Source: CAZHJK01 sp964533275
GTDB lineage: Bacteria; Bacillota; Clostridia; Eubacteriales; Garciellaceae
Reading direction: 5' to 3'
Assembly: GCA_964533275.1 (NCBI GenBank)
Contig: CAZHJK010000002.1
Span: forward strand, 62,001 to 126,000
Length of the DNA: 64,000 nt
Below the pieces are notes generated by a model. It saw nothing but the letters and a program-made list of their open reading frames with translations. It made no database searches and was not told the origin of the DNA. Both the position numbers and the translations under genes were made by a program. Below are positions 18,303-27,081 of the stretch, piece by piece (the stretch's first letter is position 1; each line of letters starts with the position of its first letter).

Positions 18303-18787
18303 AGACTAAATACCACTCCAATAATATAGGCAACTATAAAAGAATAAAAGAATGCCAAAAGGTTTCTATATATTGTAAATTTTTTACCAAAATATTTTAT
18401 TTCAACAGGCATTGTAACAACCCCTACCATCATAAGTGTTGATATAAAAGCTCCAATTTGTATGTAACCTGCTCCACCCTCTAAAAGCATTGCCGCTGTT
18501 TGAAATGCTATAAAACCAGGGATTAATGTTATGGCTCCTACAATAGAAGAGAGCATAACACCAAACCAACCTGATTCTGAACCAATAATTTTCGAAATTA
18601 TTTCAGGGTTTATGACAGCTAATAATATACTAACAAATAGTATAACAACTAAAAATTCTGGTAATATGTTTTCAAATGCTTTCCAAGCCTTTTTCAACGC
18701 CATTTTTGTCTTTTTTTTATCCTTGTAAAATGAAAGTAATAACAATACAATAGTAACAATATATAAAAATATATTATTCATATTCAT
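18299..18787 (-). CDS. Permease half-protein, ArsP/DUF318 family (first gene)
   Basis: A 162-residue membrane protein with about four to five hydrophobic segments and the motif GAITLIPGFIAFQTAAMLL, the counterpart of GPLYGAFPVAAVL in the second gene. An inverted-topology duplication is the usual origin of this family; here the halves remain separate genes with an ATGA overlap. The start follows a modest ribosome site. Function follows from the pair, and the substrate is unknown. Confidence 0.68.
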   Translation of the reverse strand: MNMNNIFLYIVTIVLLLLSFYKDKKKTKMALKKAWKAFENILPEFLVVILFVSILLAVINPEIISKIIGSESGWFGVMLSSIVGAITLIPGFIAFQTAAMLLEGGAGYIQIGAFISTLMMVGVVTMPVEIKYFGKKFTIYRNLLAFFYSFIVAYIIGVVFSL

Positions 18788-18842
18788 CCTCTGCTTTCTT
18801 TATTATCCAATTTTGTATAATTTTATAATATTTAGAATCATA

Positions 18843-19101
18843 TTTTAAATTTAACCACAACTATTTCTGACCTATTAAAAACTCTTATAGGCATAATGCT
18901 ATTCCTAAACCCCTACTTACTACCATAGTTTATTATGGAGATCTGAAATATGAAGTCTTTTGTATCTATTGAAATCTTCAGGTATTTTAGGATTATTATA
19001 GGTCATAGTTGTTATCACTATATCATTATTTTGCCATATAAAAAATATATTTAAACCGATTTTAAAAAAAATATAATACCTTTTTTATATTGAGTTTTCA
19101 T
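18843..19101 (-). pseudogene. Decayed copy of the metallophosphoesterase gene
   Basis: This stretch aligns by eye with the two ends of the intact gene at 15319-16158. The part up to about 18930 matches the C-terminal coding region (TTACTACCATA and preceding bases). From about 18937 to 19101 it matches the N-terminal region (GAGATCTGAAATATGAAG, the TATCATTATTTTGCC stretch, and the ATG preceded by a GGGGTAA site). The central part, some 550 bases with most metal-binding motifs, is missing, and stops and indels interrupt the rest. It is a duplicate that suffered an internal deletion. Confidence 0.72.
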
Positions 19102-19164
19102 AATTACCCCTTTAATTTAATAAACTTTTTACAAAATCTTTCATCTAATTGTTCACATAAGTAG

Positions 19165-19688
19165 AAAAGGCGTCATTGAATTTACTTTAGAGAGATAAAA
19201 TATCTTCATATACTTCTCCGCAAATGTCGCCCTATTTTATATAGGTAAACCTGATAAGGATAAAAAGGGCTCCATTAAGTCGTCGCTTTATGAAATATTT
19301 TATCCCGTTAGGCAGTCATACTGAATATAATGAAGGATCTTTACCCAAGATTCCTCGCTATGCTCGGATAAGCAGAAGACCAAAACCGTAACTTATGGTT
19401 TTTCGTCTATCGCTTAGGTTCTTCATCAATGACAATGCCCTAGAGCACAACATGGAATCCGACCCTTAATAATCTATAAATAAACTTACAAAGTGACGAC
19501 TTGGCAGCTGATGGTCATAATACCCAATGAGTGGAAATGTAAATTCGTTAAGAAGCTTGGGTTGTTTGAGCGAAGCGAGTTCCCCAAGATTTAGAATTTA
19601 CATTGGAATGAATTGCTGGTATTATCCATCAATGCCACCGGAGAAATGTGTAATTTTATTTATTACTCTATCCACCACGACGCCTTTT
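19165..19688 (-). ncRNA. Possible structured RNA or non-autonomous element with nested inverted repeats
   Basis: A 524-base non-coding stretch closed by the outer stem AAAAGGCGTC/GACGCCTTTT. Inside are three branched domains. Domain A pairs 19194-19210 with 19289-19304 (16 bp, one bulge). Domain B pairs GGCA-GTCAT (19311-19319) with ATGAC-AA-TGCC (19429-19439) and contains two further hairpins. Domain C pairs 19502-19524 with 19618-19637 (19 bp), then AATGTAAATTC/GAATTTACATT and CTTGGG/CCCAAG, ending in the tip GAGCGAAGCGAG. A minus-strand promoter-like TTGAAA-18-TATTAT lies just upstream near 19703-19733. I recognise no known RNA family. Strand and transcription are uncertain. Confidence 0.5.
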
Positions 19689-19765
19689 TCATCCTTTACG
19701 ACATATAATAATATATTACTTAATATAATTTCAATTTCTTATTAACTTCAATTGGCATATATACC

Positions 19766-19972
19766 TTATTTTTTGTTAGCATTTAATATTTTTTCAAAAG
19801 CTTTTTGACGACTTCGCAATATACTCTCATGATTTTCTTCATCTTTTTTTAATTGTTCAAAAAATTTCTTAACATTTGGATCCTCTGTTTTTTCTGCTAG
19901 TGCCTGATAATGTTTTTGCGCTCTAATCTCATCCTCAATAGCTTCTAAAATACCATCTAGAATCTCTTGCAT
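19766..19972 (-). CDS. Small ferritin-like (rubrerythrin-type) protein
   Basis: A 68-residue, highly charged, all-helical protein preceded by GGGAGGTGAG. The sequence EAIEDEIRAQKHYQALAE and later KKDEENHESIL resemble the two E-x(n)-E-x-x-H helices of a rubrerythrin diiron domain, but only half of the usual four-helix bundle is present, so it would need to dimerise to bind a two-metal site. No rubredoxin-type Cys pair is seen. It is a single gene upstream of the branched element. A role in oxygen or peroxide tolerance is the family's, not shown here. Confidence 0.65.
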   Translation of the reverse strand: MQEILDGILEAIEDEIRAQKHYQALAEKTEDPNVKKFFEQLKKDEENHESILRSRQKAFEKILNANKK

Positions 19973-20025
19973 AAAATTCTCACCTCCCTGCTGATAATTT
20001 TATTTTTATTATAGTAATTTAGTAT

Positions 20026-21162
20026 CTATTTTAGTTTTGCTACTATTAATGTTATATCATCATGTATTTTTCCCTCATTTAAAAAATCATTAAAGTCCTC
20101 CTGGATTTCCTTAATAATATCACTGGGTCTCAAATTATAAATCTCAATTAAAAGATTTTTTAGTCGAGGCTCATAAAATTGTTTATTAGACCTTTGATCA
20201 GGAAGCCCATCAGACATAAAAATTAAAGTCATACCAGGGGATAAATAAATTGATCTTTCCTCAAACTTTAAAAGTTCAGCTTCTATTGCTGTTGAGATTG
20301 GAAGACCTACATAATTAAGCTCTGTTATATTTTCATTATCTATAATCAGTATAGGTCTTTTATGAATTCCAGCATTACAATATGTTAATTCATTGGTTTT
20401 TAAATCGAAAACTCCTAAGAAAATACATACTAGATATTCATCTGGATATCCTTCTTTTATGTATTGTTCTATTAGAAAATTCATTATTTCTTTTGGAGAT
20501 AGTAATTGCCCCGGTTCATACTTGAGTGTAAAAAAACTTCTAATGGTATCTTTAATAAAAATAGATAACATAGCACTATCTATTCCATGTCCTGAAACAT
20601 CTGCTATGAAGCATACATATTGTTCAAAATAATCATTTAACAACCCATTATCTACTTTAAATACATCAAATAAATCTCCTCCCAATTTTTGAGCTGGAAT
20701 ATACATAGAATCAAAAGATATATTTTCTGTATTTGGAAGGCTCTTAGGTAGTGAACTTTTTTGAATCTTCGCGGCATTAGTAATTTCAAAATCTAGTTTT
20801 CTACATATTCTTTCATATTCAACATATTTTTTATTGCCATAAATATATATAAGATTATTCTTCTGAAAAACTTGAATATATAGTTCCATAAAATTGTGCT
20901 TACCATTAAACAAAAAACCCTCCCAGCTAGAAGGTTCTTTAGATGCATCTATAATTAAGGATTTCGCCCTATTTATGTGCTTGTCCACTACTATATCAAA
21001 AAAGTTTTTTTGCTTTAGTTCTAATTTTGAATAGCCTAAGTATGTTTGCATAGTCTTATTGGAGAAAACGATTTGTCCTTGTAAATTACATACTAATATA
21101 TGGTAACCGATAGAATCTGCTATTGTTTCATGCATTCTTAATATGTCCATTTCTTCTGCCAT
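20026..21162 (-). CDS. PAS domain - SpoIIE/PP2C-type serine phosphatase
   Basis: A 378-residue cytoplasmic signalling protein. An N-terminal PAS domain (about residues 10-125, with CNLQGQIVFSN) is followed by a short linker with the AKIQKSSLPK segment that commonly precedes RsbU-type phosphatases. The PP2C/SpoIIE domain shows GGDLFDVF, ADVSGHGID, MSDGLPDQR and the final HDDITLIVAK, so metal-binding Asp residues are present. Relatives dephosphorylate anti-anti-sigma factors. No STAS or anti-sigma gene is adjacent, so the target is unknown. The ATG follows GGAGG by eight bases; the longer TTG start is unsupported. Confidence 0.85.
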   Translation of the reverse strand: MAEEMDILRMHETIADSIGYHILVCNLQGQIVFSNKTMQTYLGYSKLELKQKNFFDIVVDKHINRAKSLIIDASKEPSSWEGFLFNGKHNFMELYIQVFQKNNLIYIYGNKKYVEYERICRKLDFEITNAAKIQKSSLPKSLPNTENISFDSMYIPAQKLGGDLFDVFKVDNGLLNDYFEQYVCFIADVSGHGIDSAMLSIFIKDTIRSFFTLKYEPGQLLSPKEIMNFLIEQYIKEGYPDEYLVCIFLGVFDLKTNELTYCNAGIHKRPILIIDNENITELNYVGLPISTAIEAELLKFEERSIYLSPGMTLIFMSDGLPDQRSNKQFYEPRLKNLLIEIYNLRPSDIIKEIQEDFNDFLNEGKIHDDITLIVAKLK

Positions 21163-21324
21163 ATAATTTTCCTCCAATTACACTAAGCTTTCTTTTCATT
21201 GATTTATTTATATAGTCTAGTCTGATTATATCACAAATACTTCTTATATATTACACTCTTAAAGGCTTAGGATAATTACATAAATAATGCGTTATTAGGT
21301 AGCGAATGTAATAGTTCTTCGGCA

Positions 21325-22308
21325 CTATTTTCTATGTTGTGAATTGTAAGAATCCATAGATAGCTTTTTAAAACCATATCCTTGTTCTTTCAATTCTGTA
21401 ATAATTGTATTTACGGCATCTGGATGCTCTGTTTTATGTATTGAATCATGCATTAGTACAATAGAATTATCTTTTCCTTTTATTCCTTTTAAAACATTTT
21501 TCACTGAACTAGATGCTGAAGGGGTATCCTGTGCTGAATCATTGGAATCGACATTCCAATCGAAATATCTATAGCCACTACTTCTTATCAGTTTAAAGAG
21601 TTCCTTCATTGTAGTTCCTTTTAAATGTTTCTTGTATACAGTATTGGAAGTCCCCCCTTGGAATCTAAATAATCGTGTTTTTACTCCAGCAATTTCTTGA
21701 AGATATTTATCCAACTTGTCTACATTTTCTTTGAATTTTTCTTTAGAAGCATAGGTAATACTATAATCGTGAAAATAGCCATGATTCCCAATGGCATGTC
21801 CTTCTTCTACCATCCTTTTTATCATATGGGCATAAATAGACTCGTTCTGATTTTTTATGCTAATTCCATTTACAAAGAATGTAGCCTTCACATTGTGATT
21901 TTTTAAAACATCTAAAATTTCTCCTGTAACTTCTGAAGGACCATCATCAAAGGTTAAATATACAAATTTAGTAGGCTTTGGTTCAGGATTAGGTTCTGCT
22001 TCTTTATTTTCATCAGAAGAAGATAAATCTTTATTTGATTTAGGATCAGAATTGGAGTTAGACTGTTTATTAATTTTATTTTCTGATTTTTCTTCTTTAT
22101 TAACTTCTTTTTCTATTTTTTCTTTTGTTTTATCTTTTAATCGAGATTCTTCACTATTTTCTTCCTTCTCTGCTTCTTGAACATCTTCTATGTTTGCAAC
22201 TGCTTGGATGCTATCTTCTTCTAACCTAGTTTTTGTAGAACATCCTGGTGCTAGTAATATAGTAACAAAGATAAAAGATATCAAAAATGACTTTATGTAT
22301 TTCCCCAA
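21325..22308 (-). CDS. Polysaccharide deacetylase lipoprotein
   Basis: A 327-residue NodB-domain protein. The signal peptide ends in LAPGC, followed by about 75 residues rich in Glu, Lys, Ser and Asn that act as a spacer through the wall, then the deacetylase domain. Motif 1 TFDDGPS holds the catalytic and metal-binding Asp, motif 2 is GNHGYFHDYS (H-x3-H), and VLMHDS supplies the late His. The third motif reads RFQGGTSN instead of the usual R-P-x-G, as in a subset of clostridial members. It probably removes acetyl groups from wall glycan. The start is a TTG nine bases after AAGGGGG. Confidence 0.85.
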   Translation of the reverse strand: MGKYIKSFLISFIFVTILLAPGCSTKTRLEEDSIQAVANIEDVQEAEKEENSEESRLKDKTKEKIEKEVNKEEKSENKINKQSNSNSDPKSNKDLSSSDENKEAEPNPEPKPTKFVYLTFDDGPSEVTGEILDVLKNHNVKATFFVNGISIKNQNESIYAHMIKRMVEEGHAIGNHGYFHDYSITYASKEKFKENVDKLDKYLQEIAGVKTRLFRFQGGTSNTVYKKHLKGTTMKELFKLIRSSGYRYFDWNVDSNDSAQDTPSASSSVKNVLKGIKGKDNSIVLMHDSIHKTEHPDAVNTIITELKEQGYGFKKLSMDSYNSQHRK

Positions 22309-22523
22309 CTTATACTTCCCCCTTTATCTTGTTGTTTAACTACCATCCCATCTGACCATCAGTGGCGATTTGGGCAGAACCCCTTCTACAGTATTTAAAT
22401 AATTCTATATATTTCACATTTATCTATTTATGTGTCATTATTCTATAAAGGATTAATAAATCCCTTTAAAAATTTTAATTAGTAGATAAAAATGATTTCC
22501 TTATTAAATATTTAATTTATTAG

Positions 22524-22841
22524 CTAAAGTGCTCTTTGCCTCGTAGATTTTACTTGATTAAAAATTAATGCTACAATAATACTTCCTATGCAAAAAATAA
22601 AGGCTATCAATGTGAATACATCATTCAAAAACATAGTAATTATTCCTAAAGCAAAACAAATTATACCACCTATAAATTCAATTTTACCAACTCTTTTAGC
22701 AAAGGAATCATTTAATTTACCATTTTTCTTATCATTTTGAAAATTATTAATTAAATTATATTTCTCTTTAAACCAAATTGCATATCCAAAACCAATGAAT
22801 ACTAAACCAATCAAAATTAATATTATCCGCAAGACAAACAT
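22524..22841 (-). CDS. Small membrane protein, DUF3784-like
   Basis: A 105-residue protein with three hydrophobic segments and a basic, Asn-rich loop. The pattern W-F-K-EKYNLIN-NF followed by FAKRVGKIEFIGGII is what I recall for DUF3784 proteins, which are common in Clostridia and have no known function. It has its own ribosome site (GGAGGTGGAG) and no close neighbours on either side, so context gives no clue. Confidence 0.6.
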   Translation of the reverse strand: MFVLRIILILIGLVFIGFGYAIWFKEKYNLINNFQNDKKNGKLNDSFAKRVGKIEFIGGIICFALGIITMFLNDVFTLIAFIFCIGSIIVALIFNQVKSTRQRAL

Positions 22842-23278
22842 ATAATTTCTCCACCTCCAAATATATTTACTTATTCATAACAGTTAGTTGTAAATTAATT
22901 TACAAATTATGAGTAATTCTATAGGTAATGTTCAATGTAAGTGTCACACTTTTTCAATATCAACCTTTACAAGTTAACTTCTACTTTCCACTATGTCTTC
23001 CCTTTTTCATAGAAAAAATTGCGACTAAAAATAGAGTGTTCTTAATCACAATTTTTCTATAATAATTTGCTCTATCAGGATTAAGGAATAAGTGACAGGA
23101 ATACATTATAAATTACTTTTATACGATATCATCTTCCACTTCTTCATTAGCCTTTTTTTCGCTTAACTTTAGAAAAAACCCTTGAAAGGTCAAGCAGGAG
23201 AAAGATTTCCTTTTTCTCCCACTTTTCTTACCGACTTTATTTTAGTTCGACATCATTCCCCAGGAAATAATTAATTGA
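22842..23278. other. Intergenic region between glmS and the DUF3784-like gene
   Basis: About 440 AT-rich bases with no gene. It holds an inverted repeat TAGAAAAAATTG (23010-23021) / CAATTTTTCTA (23049-23059) with a 27-base loop. Nearer to glmS are short hairpins GGAGAAA/TTTCTCC around 23195-23220 and CTTGA/TCAAG at 23181-23194; the latter is followed on the minus strand by GGTTTTTTC and is the likeliest glmS terminator. Confidence 0.4.
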
Positions 23279-25108
23279 TTATTCTACTGTAACAGATTTG
23301 GCTAAATTCCTTGGTTTATCTACATCGCATCCCCGTGCTACGGCTATATAATATGCTATTAATTGTAAAATTGGGATGATTGGTATTGAGGTTATATGAT
23401 CATTTATTTTGGGAATATAGAATACCTCGTCTGCTACCTTTTCAACTTCCCTTTGATCCTCTTGTGCAATTGCTAAAACATAAGCCCCTCTTGCCTTAAC
23501 TTCTTTAATGTTGCTTATCATCTTTTCATATAAGTCCTTTTGTGTTGCAAGTGCTACAACAAGACTTCCTTCCTCTATTAGAGCTATTGTACCATGCTTT
23601 AACTCTCCAGCTGCATATGCTTCTGAATGAACATAAGAGATTTCCTTAAGCTTTAAGGAACCCTCTAATGCAGTATAATAGTCAAGCCCTCTACCTATAA
23701 AGAAAACATTCTTTGCATTAAAATTATGATCTGCAAACCGTTGTATATCGTGTTTATTTTTCAATATTTCTTCTACCATATTAGGTGTTTCCTTTAATGC
23801 ATCTCGAATTTCCCTAAAGAAATCTAAAGTTATTTTATCCAGTTCCAGGGCAATGTGTAGAGCAATCAAATACATACAATTCAATTGTGTGATATAGGCT
23901 TTGGTCGAAGCTACGGCTATTTCTGGCCCTGCCCAAGTGTATAAAACATCATCAGCTTCTCTTGACACAGAGCTCCCTACTACATTGGTTACTGCCATTA
24001 TTCTGGCACCTTTTTTCTTAGCAAGACGCAGGGCTGCCATAGTATCTGCAGTTTCTCCCGATTGACTTACTACTATTATTAATGAATTCTCGTCCACTAT
24101 GGGTAATTTATATCTGAATTCTGACGCTACTTCTGCTTCAACTGGTAATCTTGCAAATCTCTCAATTGCATATTTCCCTACCATTCCAGCATGATATGCA
24201 GTTCCACAAGCAACAATAAAAATTTTATTGATTTTATCTAATTCATCTTTAGTTAATTTTATTTTATCTAACTCTATTGTATCCTTATCTCCTATAACTC
24301 TTGATGTCATTGTATCTCGTAATGCCTTGGGCTGTTCTTCTATTTCCTTTATCATAAAGTGACGATAGCCGCCCTTTTCTGCATCAGCTATATCCCAATT
24401 TACATCAAATGCCTCTTTAGATATTGTGTTGCCTTTTTTATCTAAAATTTCAACCCTATTTTTTTGTAGTATTACTACTTCATCATCTTCCAGGAAATAT
24501 ACCTTTCTTGTATATTTTAAAATTGCAGGGATATCTGAGGCAATGAAGTTTTCTCCTTTACCAAGTCCAACAATTAATGGGCTGTCTTTTCTAACTCCTA
24601 TTAATTTATCAGGCTCTTTAGTAGATATTACCCCTAAGGCATATGAGCCGTGTAGTCTTAATAAGGCTTGCTGGACTGTTTCCACTATATCTCCTGTATA
24701 TAAATCATCTAATAAATGAGCAATTACCTCTGTGTCTGTTTCAGAATTAAATTCAAATCCCTTTTCTTCCAGTTCATCTTTAAGCTCTAGATAATTTTCT
24801 ATTATACCGTTGTGTACTACCACAATATCTCCAGATGAATTACTATGGGGATGTGAATTTATATCTGATGGCGCACCATGGGTCGCCCAACGGGTATGCC
24901 CAATTCCTAATACTCCCTCTACTGGATTTTCTTTTAAATGCTCTTCTAATACAGATAATCGTCCTTTGTATTTTTTTATATCTGCTTTTCCGCCCTTATA
25001 AACAGCAATACCTGCCGAATCATAACCTCTATATTCTAATTTTTTTAATCCTTCTATCAATACATCTTCAGCTTTTTGTTCTCCTATATAACCAACAATT
25101 CCACACAT
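23279..25108 (-). CDS. glmS: Glucosamine-6-phosphate synthase (isomerizing)
   Basis: A 609-residue enzyme that converts fructose-6-phosphate and glutamine to glucosamine-6-phosphate, the first step to UDP-GlcNAc and the cell wall. The N-terminal glutaminase begins MCGIVGYIG with the nucleophile Cys2 and has GHTRWATHG. Two SIS isomerase domains follow (VSQSGETADTMAA; IGRGLDYYTALEGSLKLKEI), and the C terminus NLAKSVTVE is typical. Length is standard. It is transcribed behind a glmS ribozyme in its own leader, giving feedback by the product. glmM lies immediately upstream. Confidence 0.97.
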   Translation of the reverse strand: MCGIVGYIGEQKAEDVLIEGLKKLEYRGYDSAGIAVYKGGKADIKKYKGRLSVLEEHLKENPVEGVLGIGHTRWATHGAPSDINSHPHSNSSGDIVVVHNGIIENYLELKDELEEKGFEFNSETDTEVIAHLLDDLYTGDIVETVQQALLRLHGSYALGVISTKEPDKLIGVRKDSPLIVGLGKGENFIASDIPAILKYTRKVYFLEDDEVVILQKNRVEILDKKGNTISKEAFDVNWDIADAEKGGYRHFMIKEIEEQPKALRDTMTSRVIGDKDTIELDKIKLTKDELDKINKIFIVACGTAYHAGMVGKYAIERFARLPVEAEVASEFRYKLPIVDENSLIIVVSQSGETADTMAALRLAKKKGARIMAVTNVVGSSVSREADDVLYTWAGPEIAVASTKAYITQLNCMYLIALHIALELDKITLDFFREIRDALKETPNMVEEILKNKHDIQRFADHNFNAKNVFFIGRGLDYYTALEGSLKLKEISYVHSEAYAAGELKHGTIALIEEGSLVVALATQKDLYEKMISNIKEVKARGAYVLAIAQEDQREVEKVADEVFYIPKINDHITSIPIIPILQLIAYYIAVARGCDVDKPRNLAKSVTVE

Positions 25109-25244
25109 AATTTAACTCCTTTCAATAGGTCCAGACAAGTTCGCCTACACCTACCTTAATTAGTCTTTCTATTTTTGACAATAAAAAACCTAAGGTAGCT
25201 AATTTTATTAAAAATTTCTACCTCATACTTATTTATTTGTTCCA

Positions 25245-25395
25245 CTAAGCTCTTCTTTGTTCCTCTGATCACTCAAAGGGTTTGTAAGACCTTTAACGAT
25301 GGTGGTCATCGCAGGGAATCCGCCGAATTTTCGATTAACCCTGACCCTCGTCAACTTAAATTGCCATATCCGATCCCAATCTAAGTTCTGGCGCT
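25245..25395 (-). promoter_or_regulatory. glmS ribozyme/riboswitch
   Basis: The leader of glmS contains the class-defining core on the minus strand: AGCGCCAGAACT at the 5' end, then AAGTTGACGAGG, GGGTTAATCG and TTCGGCGGATTCCCTG. Cleavage is expected between the A at 25395 and the G at 25394. Known glmS ribozymes self-cleave when bound to glucosamine-6-phosphate and thereby lower glmS expression. The 3' border near 25245 is approximate. Confidence 0.93.
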
Positions 25396-25550
25396 TTTAA
25401 ATCTTACTTCGGAACCCACTTACTAGCTCCATTCCTTTTTTATAAGCATCACTCCTTTCAATATGAACAGTTTACCGCTAAAGAGGCATTATATAAGATG
25501 CGTCTTATGTCCATAATATGCAACTCAGAATTTTCTAACTTTAAAATATA
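25396..25550 (-). promoter_or_regulatory. glmS upstream region with a 16-bp palindrome
   Basis: Between the glmM terminator and the ribozyme lies the palindrome ATAAGATGCGTCTTAT (25493-25508), overlapping a minus-strand TATAAT-like box, so it may be an operator or part of the promoter. A very short frame (ATG to stop in eight codons) follows GAAAGGAGTG downstream of it; translation is doubtful. Confidence 0.35.
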
Positions 25551-25578
25551 GAAGCTGTTCATTTTATAGAACAACTTC
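25551..25578 (-). terminator. Terminator after glmM
   Basis: Inverted repeat GAAGCTGTTC/GAACAACTTC (one mismatch) with an 8-base loop, 40 bases past the glmM stop. On the minus strand TATATTTT follows. Confidence 0.55.
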
Positions 25579-25618
25579 ACCTTACTATTATACTATTCTT
25601 ATATAGTTAAATGGTACC

Positions 25619-26965
25619 TTATTTTAATCTTTCTTCTATAATTTCAGCTAAATCATTTGCTATCTTATCAAGTTCTTCTTGTTTCTCACCCTCAATCATT
25701 ACTCTTACTAAAGGCTCAGTACCTGAGGGTCGTATTAGAACTCTACCTTTACCATGAAAATGCTCTTCTACTTTTTGAATTTCCCTTTGAATTACTTCAT
25801 CCTTCATATAATCATTTTTCTTCTGATTGCTTACCTTTGCATTTACTAATACCTGTGGATATATATTCATTACCTTTGCTAATTCGTTTAATGATTTATT
25901 TTGATGAACAATTACACCTGCAAGTTGGAGTGCCGTTAATAGTCCATCACCGGTTGTATTATGATCTAAGAAAATAACATGCCCTGATTGCTCTCCTCCT
26001 AAGGAGTATCCATTTTGTAGCATATTCTCTAATACATATCTGTCACCGACTTTTGTTTTTTCTGTCCTGCAGCCATTTTCCTTCAATGCTATATCCAATC
26101 CCATATTGCTCATAACAGTTACTACTACAGTATTGTCCTTTAATTTTCCCTTATCCTTTAAATCCAACCCACATATTACCATAGTTTTGTCTCCATCAAC
26201 TATTTCACCTTTATTATCTACAGCAATAAGTCGATCTGCATCTCCATCAAAGGCTACTCCAAAATCACATTTTCTCTCTACAACAATTTTTTGTAAATTT
26301 TCTGGATGGGTTGAACCACAGCTTAAATTTATATTAGTTCCATCGGGTTCATTATAAATAACCTCTACTTGAGCTCCTAATTCTTTAAATATTTTTGGCG
26401 CTACTGAATAAGCTGCTCCATTGGCACAATCCATAGCTATCTTTAATCCTTTAAAGTCTACATCTAATGTTTTCTTTAAAAACTCAATATACAACTCCTC
26501 AGCATTGTCTATTATTCTTCTTTTACCAATTTCATTTCCAGTAGGTAATACTATTTCCTCACAATTTCTAAATATAATATCTTCTATTTTATCTTCTATC
26601 TCATCTGGAAGTTTATAACCTTGGTGATTAAAGAATTTAATCCCATTAAACTCCACAGGATTATGGGAGGCTGATATTACAACACCCGCATCTGCATTAA
26701 AATATCTTGTTAAATATGCTATAGCAGGTGTAGGCATTACTTCTACACAGATAGCTTCTCCACCAACAGAGCATATACCAGCAATTAAAGCTGCCTCTAG
26801 CATATCTCCTGATATTCTTGTATCCTTACCCACTACTATCTTAGGTGCCTTATTACCTTTTTTAAGTATATATGCTCCGGCTTTTCCTAATTGATATGCC
26901 AAATTAGCAGTTAATTCTTCATTTGCGACTCCTCTAACTCCATCTGTTCCAAATAATCTTCCCAT
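25619..26965 (-). CDS. glmM: Phosphoglucosamine mutase
   Basis: A 448-residue enzyme converting glucosamine-6-phosphate to glucosamine-1-phosphate for UDP-GlcNAc synthesis. It starts MGRLFGTDGVRG, carries the phosphoserine loop VISASHNPVEFNG near residue 100, the metal-binding DGDADR and the C-terminal RPSGTEPLVRVM. I chose the ATG eight bases after AGAGGTGA; a GTG four codons upstream overlaps that site. It has its own sigma-70 promoter and terminator, and glmS follows downstream. In many Firmicutes it is linked to cdaA-cdaR; here those lie about 9 kb upstream. Confidence 0.96.
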   Translation of the reverse strand: MGRLFGTDGVRGVANEELTANLAYQLGKAGAYILKKGNKAPKIVVGKDTRISGDMLEAALIAGICSVGGEAICVEVMPTPAIAYLTRYFNADAGVVISASHNPVEFNGIKFFNHQGYKLPDEIEDKIEDIIFRNCEEIVLPTGNEIGKRRIIDNAEELYIEFLKKTLDVDFKGLKIAMDCANGAAYSVAPKIFKELGAQVEVIYNEPDGTNINLSCGSTHPENLQKIVVERKCDFGVAFDGDADRLIAVDNKGEIVDGDKTMVICGLDLKDKGKLKDNTVVVTVMSNMGLDIALKENGCRTEKTKVGDRYVLENMLQNGYSLGGEQSGHVIFLDHNTTGDGLLTALQLAGVIVHQNKSLNELAKVMNIYPQVLVNAKVSNQKKNDYMKDEVIQREIQKVEEHFHGKGRVLIRPSGTEPLVRVMIEGEKQEELDKIANDLAEIIEERLK

Positions 26966-26999
26966 ATCTTTATTCACCTCTCTACTTTATTTTGCTTTA

Positions 27000-27027
27000 T
27001 TAATAGTATCATATACTTAATTTTCAA
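27000..27027 (-). promoter_or_regulatory. Promoter of glmM
   Basis: TTGAAA (27022-27027) and TATTAA (27000-27005) separated by 16 bases on the minus strand, directly after the kor operon terminator and 35 bases before the glmM start. Confidence 0.5.
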
Positions 27028-27037
27028 TCAATATTAT

Positions 27038-27068
27038 AAAAAGGTACCTCAATTAGAGATACCTTTTT
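27038..27068 (-). terminator. Terminator of the branched-chain catabolic operon
   Basis: AAAAAGGTA/TACCTTTTT 9-bp stem extended by CTC/GAG across one mismatch, loop AATTA; TATAATATTG follows on the minus strand. It lies 14 bases past the korC stop. Confidence 0.85.
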
Positions 27069-27081
27069 ACATTTTATGTTA

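Noticed and set aside
19628..19728. Minus-strand open stretch with a protein-like peptide (KGVVVDRVINKITHF)
   Set aside because: About 38 codons, without a start codon or ribosome site, overlapping the outer stem of the branched element; no recognisable family.
22340..22385. Riboswitch-like segment upstream of the polysaccharide deacetylase
   Set aside because: GGGGTTCTGCCC can pair briefly, but no known riboswitch consensus fits and no larger fold is visible.
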